Part shown: positions 55,744 through 64,000 of the stretch, piece after piece
Layout: each line of letters begins with the position of its first letter
Numbering within the stretch: position 1 is the first letter of the stretch
Source of the DNA: Hungatella sp.
GTDB lineage: Bacteria > Bacillota > Clostridia > Lachnospirales > Lachnospiraceae
Direction: 5' to 3'
Assembly: GCA_009712635.1 (NCBI GenBank)
Contig: WASS01000005.1
Location: forward strand, 124,001-188,000
DNA length: 64,000 bases
The notes under the pieces: model-generated
Seen by the model: only the letters and a program-made list of their open reading frames with translations
The model's database searches: none
What the model was told of the DNA's origin: nothing
Position numbers and translations under genes: made by a program

Positions 55744-57669
55744 ATGAAGGACAATTGCAAGAGGCTTATTAAAATTATGCTGTCAAATGAAGAATGGATC
55801 AATGCCGGCTATTTGGCCAATGTAATGGGAGTCTCTGAACGAAGTATAAAAAATTACATTTCAGAAATTAACAGCTTTGAGAAGGATTTGATTCTTTCTT
55901 CCAGGAAAGGATATCAGATCGATCCGAAAAGAGGAAAAGCTTTCATTCAAAGTAAGGGGAGAAATATTCCACAGAATGCCCACGAACGAATTAATTTTAT
56001 TATAATCCGCATTCTGTCAAATGATGCGGACCAGGGGAGTAAAACGGATTTATATAGTATCGCAGATGAAATTTATGTTAGTTTTGAAACCATAAAAAAG
56101 GATATGTACAAAGTACGTAAGAAATTTATGGAGCATGATTTATACTTAACAGCCACAAACTCCTTTGTGGCTGTAGAAGGAAATGAGTTAGATAAAAGAA
56201 AGGCACTAAGCAGTATTCTTTATGAAGAATTCACGGATCATGTTATGAGTATTGACGTTATTAAAAATATATATCCGTTGTATGATCTGGAATTACTGCA
56301 GAAAATTATTGAAACAAAATGTGAGGAATACCATTATTTCATTAATGAATACGCTCTTATTAATTTAATTCTTGATATTGTTATTGGAATAGACCGTATG
56401 AAAAAGGAAAAGACCTTTGAAAAAGAAAAAAAGGATGATAAGCGTATTGGTATTCGTGAACAGGAGCTTGCAAGAAATATTGCTACGGAAATTGAACATC
56501 ATTTTGGTGTCACTTACAGCATCACAGAATTTGAAGAACTAACTATAATTTTATTAAGCCATTTGATGAAAATGGATTTTAATGCAATTAACAAAGAAAA
56601 TTTGGAACTTATGGTTGGAAGCGAATGTGTAAATATTGTGAATCAGTTAAGCGATATACTGAAAAACACTTATTTTGTTGATATAGACAATGCGGATTTC
56701 ATCATTAAATTCACATTGCATATTAAAAATATGTTAGTCAGATTACGAAATGGATATAGAATTAAAAATCCGTTAGTGAATCATATTAAAAACACTTGTC
56801 CATTGATTTTTGAATGTGCCGTAGAGGTTTCCAATAAAATTCATGAACTAACAGGTTTTGATTTGTCAGAGGATGAGATTGGTTATATTGCATTACACAT
56901 AGGCGGTAATCTGGAAACTCAGAAATCCAAAAGAAAAGTAATCAGCTGTGTTATCCTGTATCCCCAATATTATGATTTTTCCAACAAAATGATGGAAGAG
57001 ATAAAAAATCATTATCAGGAACAACTGGAAATAAAGACCGTTATTACATCATTAAATGAGATAAAGAATCTGGACAAGACAGATTTGATTATTTCTACCA
57101 TTCCAATAACGGAACTGATACGGATGGAATCAATTATTGTTACACCGTTTTTAAATGAGAAGGATTACAGAGATATTAGCTGTATCATTGAGAAAATAAT
57201 TTTAAGAAAAAAGAAAGCCAGATTAAAACAACACTTGATGCAAATCTCAAATCCATTGTTTTTCTATAAGAATAAGGAATTTGAGGGAAAAGAGGATGCA
57301 ATTTCTTTCATGGTGGATATTATGCAAAAAGAGGGCTATGTGAATGCTGATTTTGCACAAGAGATTTTTCAGCGGGAAAAACAGTCCTCCACCGCATTCG
57401 AGCATATTGCTGTTCCCCATTCAATGTATATGAATGCTAACAAAACTGGAATGTTTGTGTTATTAAATGAAAAAAAGCCGATTAACTGGAATGATAATTT
57501 AGTCAGTATTGTAATGATGTTTGCTATCAGCAGAGAGGAAAGAGCAATCTTTCATGATGTATACGATAATTTAATAGTCTTGCTGATTGATAAACCGAAT
57601 GCAGTGAAAGTATTAGAAAGCGCTGGTTATATAGATTTTATAGAATCAGTAATCAGCTGTTTCAGTTAG
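55744..57669 (+). CDS. PRD-containing PTS-responsive transcriptional activator (LicR/BglG type)
   Basis: 641 residues. N-terminal HTH domains (ANVMGVSERSIKNYISEIN; then a second with SFETIKKDMYKVRK) are followed by two PRD domains, the second with the His motif GYIALHIGGNLE. Then come a degraded IIB-like part (SCVILYPQYYDF) and a C-terminal IIA-type domain with His in HIAVPHSMYM. Phosphorylation by HPr and the IIB would tell it whether the sugar is present. Likely target: the palindrome before its own operon. AAAGGTAATAAG precedes ATG. Confidence 0.88.
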   Translation: MKDNCKRLIKIMLSNEEWINAGYLANVMGVSERSIKNYISEINSFEKDLILSSRKGYQIDPKRGKAFIQSKGRNIPQNAHERINFIIIRILSNDADQGSKTDLYSIADEIYVSFETIKKDMYKVRKKFMEHDLYLTATNSFVAVEGNELDKRKALSSILYEEFTDHVMSIDVIKNIYPLYDLELLQKIIETKCEEYHYFINEYALINLILDIVIGIDRMKKEKTFEKEKKDDKRIGIREQELARNIATEIEHHFGVTYSITEFEELTIILLSHLMKMDFNAINKENLELMVGSECVNIVNQLSDILKNTYFVDIDNADFIIKFTLHIKNMLVRLRNGYRIKNPLVNHIKNTCPLIFECAVEVSNKIHELTGFDLSEDEIGYIALHIGGNLETQKSKRKVISCVILYPQYYDFSNKMMEEIKNHYQEQLEIKTVITSLNEIKNLDKTDLIISTIPITELIRMESIIVTPFLNEKDYRDISCIIEKIILRKKKARLKQHLMQISNPLFFYKNKEFEGKEDAISFMVDIMQKEGYVNADFAQEIFQREKQSSTAFEHIAVPHSMYMNANKTGMFVLLNEKKPINWNDNLVSIVMMFAISREERAIFHDVYDNLIVLLIDKPNAVKVLESAGYIDFIESVISCFS

Positions 57670-57682
57670 AAAGGAAATAGAG

Positions 57683-57940
57683 ATGAAGAAATTTGAATAT
57701 ATAATAACACAACCAGCTGGAATACATGCGATACCGGCAGGTTTGCTGGTTAAGGAAGTCTCTGTTTACAAAAGTTCAATTACAATAGAAAGAAATGGTA
57801 AGAAAGCGGATGGGAAAAGACTTATGCCAATAATGGCGCTTGGGGTAAGGTGCGGGGAAAAAGTGACTTTTATTATCGAAGGAATGGATGAAGATAAGGC
57901 TGTGATAAAATTAAAAGCATTTTGCAGAAAAAATTTATAA
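57683..57940 (+). CDS. HPr-like phosphocarrier lacking Arg17 and Ser46
   Basis: 85 residues, the HPr size. His15 of the phosphotransfer site is present in AGIHAIPAG, but Arg17 is Ile. The regulatory serine is absent: position 46 is Arg (DGKRLMPIMALGV, usual KSIMGVMSLG). This copy should accept phosphate from enzyme I with altered kinetics and should not be a target of HPr kinase or a CcpA partner. It stands at the end of the PTS operon, 13 bases after the regulator. Enzyme I is not in the window. Confidence 0.88.
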   Translation: MKKFEYIITQPAGIHAIPAGLLVKEVSVYKSSITIERNGKKADGKRLMPIMALGVRCGEKVTFIIEGMDEDKAVIKLKAFCRKNL

Positions 57941-57947
57941 AATATTC

Positions 57948-58015
57948 AATAGACGTATTTTCTAACAGGTGCAACTATCATAAGCATGGCTGTCAGGAAG
58001 ATACGTCTATTTTTC
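57948..58015. terminator. Terminator after the PTS operon
   Basis: AATAGACGTAT (57948-57958) pairs perfectly with ATACGTCTATT (58001-58011), loop 42 bases, then T. It lies between converging genes. Confidence 0.7.
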
Positions 58016-58033
58016 AATTGCAGATATTATGAT

Positions 58034-59413
58034 TTACAGCAGAACGGTCTTTTTTCTCTTCAGCCGGCTGAAACAGTGAAAATAAATAAGGAACAAAATG
58101 GATGTAACTGTCCACGTCAGAGGATAACAAAATACTACAGTCTCAATAACCGGACGAATTGGCACTGCAGTACAGATCCATACAATTCTGAGTACACAGA
58201 CTCCCAGGCTGGTAAGGATCATGGGGATCCAGCAGTCACCGGTTCCCCGAAGAGATCCGGAATAAATTTCCACACACACGTAAGTAAAAAAGGTGGGAAC
58301 CAGATACCGGAGAATCTGTGTACCCTTGTCAATGACTGCTGCGTCAGTTGTAAACAGGAGAAATACCAGACTTCCGAATGTGTAAAGCAGGAGGCTTAAT
58401 GCAATAGCAGAAACAAAGCACATAAAAAGGCAGACCCGTATGCCCTTGTATACCCTGTCCAATTTCTTTGCACCGTAATTCTGTCCTACAAATGTGGTTA
58501 TGGAGATACCAAAAGCACTGATCATCATCCAGAACAGTGTATCGATCTTGCCATATGCAGTCCAGGCAGCCACGGTGTCAGTTCCCAGTGTATTTACACT
58601 GGATTGAATGATTATATTTGATGACGTATACATTACGGATTGAAGCCCTGCGGGAAATCCAATCCGGATAATCCGCATCAGCATATCCCGTTGTATTTTT
58701 AACTGAGAAAAGGACAGGCGGTAATCCTCCTTGGTGCGAACCAGAATAATCACTACAAGTACTGCACTTAACAGCTGGGAGGTGATGGTAGCGATCGCAG
58801 CGCCGGCAACTCCCATATGGCAGTAAACTACCAGGATAATATCCAAAACTATGTTAACAAAGCAGCTGACAATCAGAAAATAAAGAGGACGCCTGGAGTC
58901 ACCGGCAGCCCTTAAAATACCAGCCCCCATATTGTAAATCAGATTAGGAATTGTTCCTAAAAAATAAATACGCATAAATAAAACCCCATAAGGCAGGATA
59001 TCATCAGGAGTATCCATGGCTTTCAGGGCTAGGGGGGCGAATATAATTCCTGCTATCATAATAAAAAAGCCGCACACAACTGAAAACGCCATGGCTGTAT
59101 GGACGGCTTCGCTCAGCTGTTTTTTCTGCCCGGCTCCGAAAAACTGGGATATGCTGACGCCTGCGCCGGAGGAAAGCCCGATAAAGAACCCGATAAACAG
59201 ATTGATCAGAGTTCCAGTAGGGCCTCCAACGGCAGCCAGTGCTTCTTTTCCCACGAATCGGCCAACAATGACGGCATCGGCCGTATTATAAAGCTGCTGA
59301 AAAAATGTTCCAAATAAAATTGGAAAGAAAAACAGAAGAAGCTGCTTCCATATCACTCCCTCTGTAATCTGATTCGACGTTCCTTCGTCTTTATTTCTTG
59401 TATTCTTTTTCAT
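58034..59413 (-). CDS. MATE family efflux transporter
   Basis: 459 residues, twelve membrane helices in two halves. The starts of each half, LFFFPILFGTFFQQLYNTAD with AVIVGRFVGKEALAAVGGP, and GFPAGLQSVMYTSSNIIIQS, are typical of MATE multidrug or sodium-coupled exporters. The substrate is unknown. GAGGAAA precedes the ATG on this strand. It converges with the PTS operon across a shared terminator. Confidence 0.9.
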   Translation of the reverse strand: MKKNTRNKDEGTSNQITEGVIWKQLLLFFFPILFGTFFQQLYNTADAVIVGRFVGKEALAAVGGPTGTLINLFIGFFIGLSSGAGVSISQFFGAGQKKQLSEAVHTAMAFSVVCGFFIMIAGIIFAPLALKAMDTPDDILPYGVLFMRIYFLGTIPNLIYNMGAGILRAAGDSRRPLYFLIVSCFVNIVLDIILVVYCHMGVAGAAIATITSQLLSAVLVVIILVRTKEDYRLSFSQLKIQRDMLMRIIRIGFPAGLQSVMYTSSNIIIQSSVNTLGTDTVAAWTAYGKIDTLFWMMISAFGISITTFVGQNYGAKKLDRVYKGIRVCLFMCFVSAIALSLLLYTFGSLVFLLFTTDAAVIDKGTQILRYLVPTFFTYVCVEIYSGSLRGTGDCWIPMILTSLGVCVLRIVWICTAVPIRPVIETVVFCYPLTWTVTSILFLIYFHCFSRLKRKKTVLL

Positions 59414-59489
59414 AAAATTTCCTCGTTTAAGTAATTATGTAGTCATTTTTCATTATACCGTCTGGTAATAAAAAACACAATCCCCTGTC

Positions 59490-59930
59490 TCAGTCGGTTT
59501 TTTCAGCTTTTGTAAGTGCCTGATCCACTGCTTTTAACAGAACACTGGAGGTGTAGCGGGATTCAGACGGGTAGGAGATGTTTTTGGTTGACTGGTTCTT
59601 TAAAATCTGCGGAGATAAATTATCCATGGCGGGCTGCATCAGTGGATACATGGTGGTAACCGCCTCGCTTAAAGGAACCAGTGTAACGGAAGTGATTTTC
59701 TTTGAATCAACTGTGACCTCAACATTGATATCCTGGCTATTCAGCGTAATGGCAGAGGAATATACACCCGGTACATAGGCCACAGCATCGCCGGAAGTGG
59801 GAACAGTATCCTTTTTCGGGCGGAACATGACTAGAAACAGGGTAATGAGGAGGATTCCAAGGCCAACGAAGATCGCAGTATAGATGATCTCTTTCATTCG
59901 TAAAACAACAATTTTTGTTTTTGAGCTCAT
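59490..59930 (-). CDS. Membrane-anchored protein, FMN-binding-like domain
   Basis: 146 residues. A basic start, one membrane helix (ITYTAIFVGLGIL-like IIYTAIFVGLGILLI) and an outer part beginning AYVPGVYSSAITLN, then VEVTVDSKKITSVTLVPLSE and SSVLLKAVDQAL. This layout resembles exported FMN_bind domains (repeated G-x-Y then V-V-D-I-V pattern), but the flavin-attachment Thr is not clear. Function not known. GGAGGG is 9 bases upstream. It is the gene before the MATE gene on the same strand, 76 bases away. Confidence 0.65.
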   Translation of the reverse strand: MSSKTKIVVLRMKEIIYTAIFVGLGILLITLFLVMFRPKKDTVPTSGDAVAYVPGVYSSAITLNSQDINVEVTVDSKKITSVTLVPLSEAVTTMYPLMQPAMDNLSPQILKNQSTKNISYPSESRYTSSVLLKAVDQALTKAEKTD

Positions 59931-60005
59931 AAGACAGAAGCCCTCCGTATAGTTTTGTTATAATGTATGAACGGATTGGGGGATTTCATTCCTAAGATTT
60001 CATTG

Positions 60006-60034
60006 TTGTAACAGGAAATCTGTGCTAAGATAAT
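60006..60034 (+). promoter_or_regulatory. addB promoter
   Basis: TTGTAA (60006-60011), 17 bases, GATAAT (60029-60034). Confidence 0.65.
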
Positions 60035-60069
60035 AGACAAACGTGTGTTTTGGGAAAGGAAGAAAAAGT

Positions 60070-63000
60070 ATGTCCCTTCAATTTATTTTGGGTGGATCCG
60101 GTTCCGGCAAAACCAGCCGTCTTTATACGGAATTGATCCGTCAGTCGGTGAATGAACCGGATACCCAGTATTTTGCCATCGTGCCGGAGCAGTTTACCAT
60201 GCAGACCCAGAAGGAGATCGTCTCCCTGCACCCAAGCTTCGGAGTGATGAATATTGATATTGTCAGCTTTAAACGTCTTGCCTACCGCATCTTTGAGGAA
60301 CTGGCAGTTGTAAATCCCCAGGTTCTTGATGATATGGGGAAATCCATGGTGCTTCGAAAGGTAGCCGCAGACAAGAAAAAAAGTCTTGTATTTTATAAAG
60401 AGCATTTGTCGAAAGCAGGGTTTATCTCCCAGTTAAAGTCCATGCTTTCCGAGCTTTACCAGTATGGAATTACTCCCGATATGCTAAAGGAGAAGATTCC
60501 GGAAAACTTAAGTCCTGTGCTGGCTCAGAAACTGTCGGATATTACTGTCGTTTATGAGGGATTTAAAGATTATATTGAAGGTAAGTTTATTACTTCAGAA
60601 GAGATATTAGACGTTCTCTGCAACGTCCTTCCTAAGTCTGAACTGATCAAAAACAGTGTGATCACCTTAGATGGATATACGGGGTTCACCCCTGTCCAGT
60701 ATCGGATTTTGGAATTGTTTTTCCGTTATAGTAAGAAAGTAATGATTACAGTGACCATGGATCCGGCAGTGAACATGAGCAGAAAGACCGGAGTTCAGGA
60801 GCTGTTTTACATGAGCCGCCAGATGATTAAAAAACTAAATGATCTTGCCATGGAGACAGGGATAAGCCGGGAAAAGGATATCCTTCTTACGGATCATCCC
60901 GCAGTCCGTTTTTTGAAAGACACAGATCATTCACCCTGCAGTCTGGATTTTCTGGAACAGAATCTCTATCGCTATACAGGAAGATCATTCAAAGGCAAGC
61001 CGGAATCAATCCAATTGTATCAGACCCGCAATCCCTCGGAAGAGATTGCATTTGTAATACGCTCCATGGAAGAAAACATTAGAAAAAACGGGCTTCGATA
61101 CAGGGATATGGCGGTTATAACAGGAAGCTTATCAAGCTATGCAAACGAGATGATTCACCAGTTTCAGTTAAACCACGTGCCGTTTTTTCTGGATGATAAA
61201 AAGAGCATATTAAAAAATCCCATGGTGGAACTGATTCGTGCCGCCATCGAGATTGTTCAAAAGGATTTCTCCTATGAATCCGTGTTTCGCTACATAAGAA
61301 CCGGGCTTGTTGTTTCACAGGATCAGATGGATCAGGCGGACAGGCTGGAAAATTACGTTATAGCCATGGGAATCAGAGGATTTAAAAAATGGAATGCTGA
61401 GTTTGAGGGCTGGTATAAGGGAGCCAGAGAGCTGAATCTTCTGGAATTAAATCAGTTTAAGGCAGAATTAATGGAACCTCTTAATCATCTGCGTGAAGAA
61501 TTTAAAAGAGAAGATTCTACCGTAAAAACCATGACTGCAGCAGTGACTGCACTTTTAATGGAGACTGGCATTGAAGAAAAGATGCTTGATTTTGAGAAAA
61601 AGTTTCAGGACATGGGGGAATTCGCCCTTGCCAAGGAATACGGTCAGGTTTATGGACTGGTTATGGATTTATTTGACCGCCTCGCCGGACTGTTAGGAGA
61701 CGAGCATGTAAGCAGGAGAGAATACGGTGAGATTTTAGATGCCGGTTTTGCTGAGATTAAAGTTGGCGTAATTCCAGCTGCAGTGGACCGGGTTGTAGTG
61801 GGAGATATTACAAGAACCCGTCTGGATCATATTAAGGTTCTTTATTTTGTAGGGGTCAACGATGGACTGGTTCCGGTAAAGAAAGAAAAAGGCAGCTTAT
61901 TTACAGACAGGGAGAGAGAATTTTTATCTGTTCATGAAATAGAACTGGCTCCCACTTCCATGGAAGAAGGATTCCGGCAGAGATTTTATCTGTATCTGGC
62001 ACTGACAAAGCCGGAGAAAGAGCTGGTGTTATCCTATGCAGCCATGGACGGAAGCGGGAAGAGCATGCGCCCTTCAACCTTAATCGGAGAATGTAAGAAG
62101 CTGTTTCCGGGATTAAAGGAACAGGCTCCGGGGGAAGCGGGTGTTCCTTTAAACTATCGTGAGGCAAAGAGCCAGCTGGCAGATGGTATGAGGGAGTGTG
62201 GTAAAAACGGAGGGGACTTAAGGCTTCTGGAACTGTTAAAAGCGTTTCTTTCCTCGCCGGATCACAAGGAGGAAGCCAGACAGCTGGTGGAGGCGGCTTT
62301 TTATGTATATCAGCAAAAAGGCATTGGAAAAGCGGCTGCCAAGGCTCTTTACGGCTCCGTTATTAATGGAAGTGTGACCAGAATGGAGCAGTATGCTTCC
62401 TGCGCATATGCCCATTTCTTAAGTTACGGTCTGGAACTGATGGAACGCCAGGAATATGAGCTGGCTGCCATGGATATCGGTAATCTCTTTCATGATTCCA
62501 TTGATTTGTGGTTTGCCCGGATGAAGGAGGAAGGCAGGGATTTTAAAACACTGACAGAAGAGGAACGAAAGACCATGGTACACGAATGTGTAACCAAAGT
62601 GACAGAGGAGTATGGCAACACCGTTTTAAAAAGCTCAGCAAGAAATGCCTACCTTGCAGGCAAGGTGGAGCGGATCACAGACAGAACGGTGTGGGCGCTT
62701 TCCGAGCAGCTGAAAAAAGGGGATTTTACTCCTGTTGGATTTGAAGTATCCTTTTCTGCAGACGATCATTTAAAAGCCATGAGACTGCCATTGTCTGGGG
62801 ATGAGGCCGTTCATTTAAGGGGACGGATTGACCGCATGGACTTATGCGAGGATGAAGAGGCAGTTTACGTAAAGATTATTGACTACAAATCGGGAAGTAC
62901 AGCATTTGATTTAACTTCCCTTTATTATGGACTTCAGCTTCAGCTTGTGGTCTATATGGATGCGGCTCTGGAGATGGAAGAGAGGAAAAGACCGGATAAG

Positions 63001-63537
63001 CAGGTGATTCCTGCCGGAATCTTTTATTACAACATTAACGATCCGGTTGTGGACAAAGACGGTGAGATGACACAGGAAGAGATCTCAGGCAGAATTTTAA
63101 AGCAGCTTCGTATGAATGGTCTGGTTAACACCGATTTAAATGCAATTGCTCATCTGGATCATGAGATTGAATCAGAATCCGACGTAATTCCGGTTGCCAT
63201 GAAGAATGGAATCATTCAGGAGGCACGGTCTTCGGTAGCCGGAGGAAACCGTTTTTCAGCCTTGAGGCAGTACGTTCAGGAAACACTGAAGACGGAAGGC
63301 CGGGAGATTTTAGAAGGGGTGATTGATGTAAACCCCTATAAACAGGGGAATAAAACGGCTTGCGATTACTGCCCCTACCATGCAGTCTGCGGGTTTGATT
63401 TAAAGACACAGGGATACGGCTTCAGGAAATTCAAGGCTTTAAAATCCGAGGAAATATGGCCGGTTATCGAAGGAGAAGCAGAGGAAGGAGAAGAACATGG
63501 CAATCACCTGGACAGAGGAACAGAAAGCAGTCATTGA
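60070..63537 (+). CDS. addB: ATP-dependent helicase/deoxyribonuclease subunit B
   Basis: 1155 residues. With AddA it resects double-strand breaks for RecA. The N-terminal Walker A is ILGGSGSGKTS (residues 6-16); VGDITRTRLDHIKVLYFVG and ALTKPEKELVLSYA follow. The C-terminal nuclease domain has IDYKSG. Its cluster cysteines are in YASCAYAHF and the final CDYCPYHAVC, so it belongs to the iron-sulfur AddB type. I start at ATG 60070 with AAAGGAAG 7 bases before; an earlier GTG at 60043 is less likely. The 3' end overlaps addA by 41 bases. Confidence 0.95.
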   Translation: MSLQFILGGSGSGKTSRLYTELIRQSVNEPDTQYFAIVPEQFTMQTQKEIVSLHPSFGVMNIDIVSFKRLAYRIFEELAVVNPQVLDDMGKSMVLRKVAADKKKSLVFYKEHLSKAGFISQLKSMLSELYQYGITPDMLKEKIPENLSPVLAQKLSDITVVYEGFKDYIEGKFITSEEILDVLCNVLPKSELIKNSVITLDGYTGFTPVQYRILELFFRYSKKVMITVTMDPAVNMSRKTGVQELFYMSRQMIKKLNDLAMETGISREKDILLTDHPAVRFLKDTDHSPCSLDFLEQNLYRYTGRSFKGKPESIQLYQTRNPSEEIAFVIRSMEENIRKNGLRYRDMAVITGSLSSYANEMIHQFQLNHVPFFLDDKKSILKNPMVELIRAAIEIVQKDFSYESVFRYIRTGLVVSQDQMDQADRLENYVIAMGIRGFKKWNAEFEGWYKGARELNLLELNQFKAELMEPLNHLREEFKREDSTVKTMTAAVTALLMETGIEEKMLDFEKKFQDMGEFALAKEYGQVYGLVMDLFDRLAGLLGDEHVSRREYGEILDAGFAEIKVGVIPAAVDRVVVGDITRTRLDHIKVLYFVGVNDGLVPVKKEKGSLFTDREREFLSVHEIELAPTSMEEGFRQRFYLYLALTKPEKELVLSYAAMDGSGKSMRPSTLIGECKKLFPGLKEQAPGEAGVPLNYREAKSQLADGMRECGKNGGDLRLLELLKAFLSSPDHKEEARQLVEAAFYVYQQKGIGKAAAKALYGSVINGSVTRMEQYASCAYAHFLSYGLELMERQEYELAAMDIGNLFHDSIDLWFARMKEEGRDFKTLTEEERKTMVHECVTKVTEEYGNTVLKSSARNAYLAGKVERITDRTVWALSEQLKKGDFTPVGFEVSFSADDHLKAMRLPLSGDEAVHLRGRIDRMDLCEDEEAVYVKIIDYKSGSTAFDLTSLYYGLQLQLVVYMDAALEMEERKRPDKQVIPAGIFYYNINDPVVDKDGEMTQEEISGRILKQLRMNGLVNTDLNAIAHLDHEIESESDVIPVAMKNGIIQEARSSVAGGNRFSALRQYVQETLKTEGREILEGVIDVNPYKQGNKTACDYCPYHAVCGFDLKTQGYGFRKFKALKSEEIWPVIEGEAEEGEEHGNHLDRGTESSH

Positions 63538-64000
63538 AAGCAGAAACAGAAATCTTCTGGTATCGGCAGCAGCCGGCAGCGGTAAAACAGCTGTTCTGGT
63601 GGAACGCATTATCCGTATGATTACGGAGGGAGAGAATCCCCTTAAAATCGATCAGCTTCTTGTTATGACATTTACAAAGGCAGCAGCCGATGAGATGCGG
63701 GAGCGTGTCTTAAAGGCGGTGGATGAAAAACTGATGGAGCAGCCGGATAATGAGCACCTTCAGATGCAGGCAGCCATGATTCCCTATGCCCAGATTACTA
63801 CCATAGACAGCTTCTGCCTGGGCATCATCAGAGAGCATTACAGCCGGTTAGACATTGACCCTGCTTTTCGTGTGGGAGATGAGGGAGAGCTGATTCTTCT
63901 ACGGGGAGATGTAATGAAGGAGATGCTGGAAGAATTTTACGAAGCAAAGGATCCTTCCTTTGAATGCTTTGTAGAGACCTATGCTTCCGGTAAGACAGAC
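63497..64000 (+). CDS. addA: ATP-dependent helicase/nuclease subunit A (5' part)
   Basis: The first 168 codons; the gene runs out of the window. MAITWTEEQKAVIESRNRNL, Walker A SAAAGSGKTAVLVERII, the motif Ia region LLVMTFTKAAADEMRERV and ITTIDSFCLGIIREHY show a UvrD-type helicase of the AddA family. ATG 63497 lies inside the end of addB, with AAGGAG upstream, so the two subunits are translated together. Confidence 0.95.
   Translation, partial: MAITWTEEQKAVIESRNRNLLVSAAAGSGKTAVLVERIIRMITEGENPLKIDQLLVMTFTKAAADEMRERVLKAVDEKLMEQPDNEHLQMQAAMIPYAQITTIDSFCLGIIREHYSRLDIDPAFRVGDEGELILLRGDVMKEMLEEFYEAKDPSFECFVETYASGKTD

Noticed and set aside
57986-58399. 137-codon plus-strand frame after the HPr gene
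   Set aside because: It crosses the terminator hairpin and lies mainly opposite the MATE gene. Its protein has no known pattern.

Overview
The window reads as chromosome of a spore-forming, anaerobic Firmicute of the Lachnospiraceae type (Lacrimispora / Clostridium saccharolyticum-like). The signs are moderate to low GC, strong AGGAGG ribosome sites, a spoVAF-type germination gene, CIRCE-controlled groESL, AddAB recombination genes, several ferredoxin-type or radical-SAM enzymes, and many PTS sugar genes. No rRNA, tRNA, insertion sequence, prophage or CRISPR array was found. The naming of the taxon is inference.

Layout. 0-15 kb is mostly housekeeping: DUF523, an HD hydrolase, an arginase-like gene without a normal start, aspartokinase, a ferredoxin-type aldo/keto reductase, a two-domain polyphosphate kinase 2, then the tight chain flavoprotein-cmk-ispH-rpsA, a lipoprotein M13 peptidase, and an iron cluster feoA-feoA-feoB-Cys-rich peptide-Fur. 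15.9-20.8 kb carries an HD-GYP protein and two paralogous L,D-transpeptidases. 20.9-25.3 kb is a nucleoside phosphorylase, a complete ECF transporter and a NiaR/NadR-type repressor. Then come glnS and an odd three-gene regulatory chain (MocR, MORN-like membrane protein, AraC).

30.9-31.7 kb is a gene-poor stretch in which I find a type I toxin-antitoxin locus: a 27-residue holin-like toxin, a strong antisense promoter, and a leader able to pair with the 3' end. It is followed by rhaB-rhaM-rhaA-rhaD and bioY-bioB. bioY has a textbook BirA box and a second palindrome over its -10. 37.4-40.1 kb is an AT-rich minus-strand pair: a BlaI repressor and a BlaR1-like M56 membrane protease whose sensor end is a set of choline/glucan-binding-like repeats.

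40-49 kb has groESL, a trehalose locus (treR, PTS IIBC, phosphotrehalase) with the same operator inside both promoter spacers, and guaB. 49-58 kb has spoVAF, an independent ncRNA candidate of about 135 nt with its own promoter and terminator, a YitT protein, and a self-contained cellobiose-type PTS operon. That operon encodes IIB, IIC, IIA, a GH1 enzyme, a PRD regulator and its own HPr. The GH1 enzyme has Gln in place of the acid/base Glu (as in myrosinases), and the HPr lacks Arg17 and Ser46. The window ends with a MATE exporter, a small membrane protein, addB and the start of addA.

Most worth following up: the toxin locus, the 50.97-51.11 kb RNA, the BlaR1-like fusion, the GH1/HPr variants, and a shared AGTTAG-N6-CTAA motif at three iron-cluster sites.
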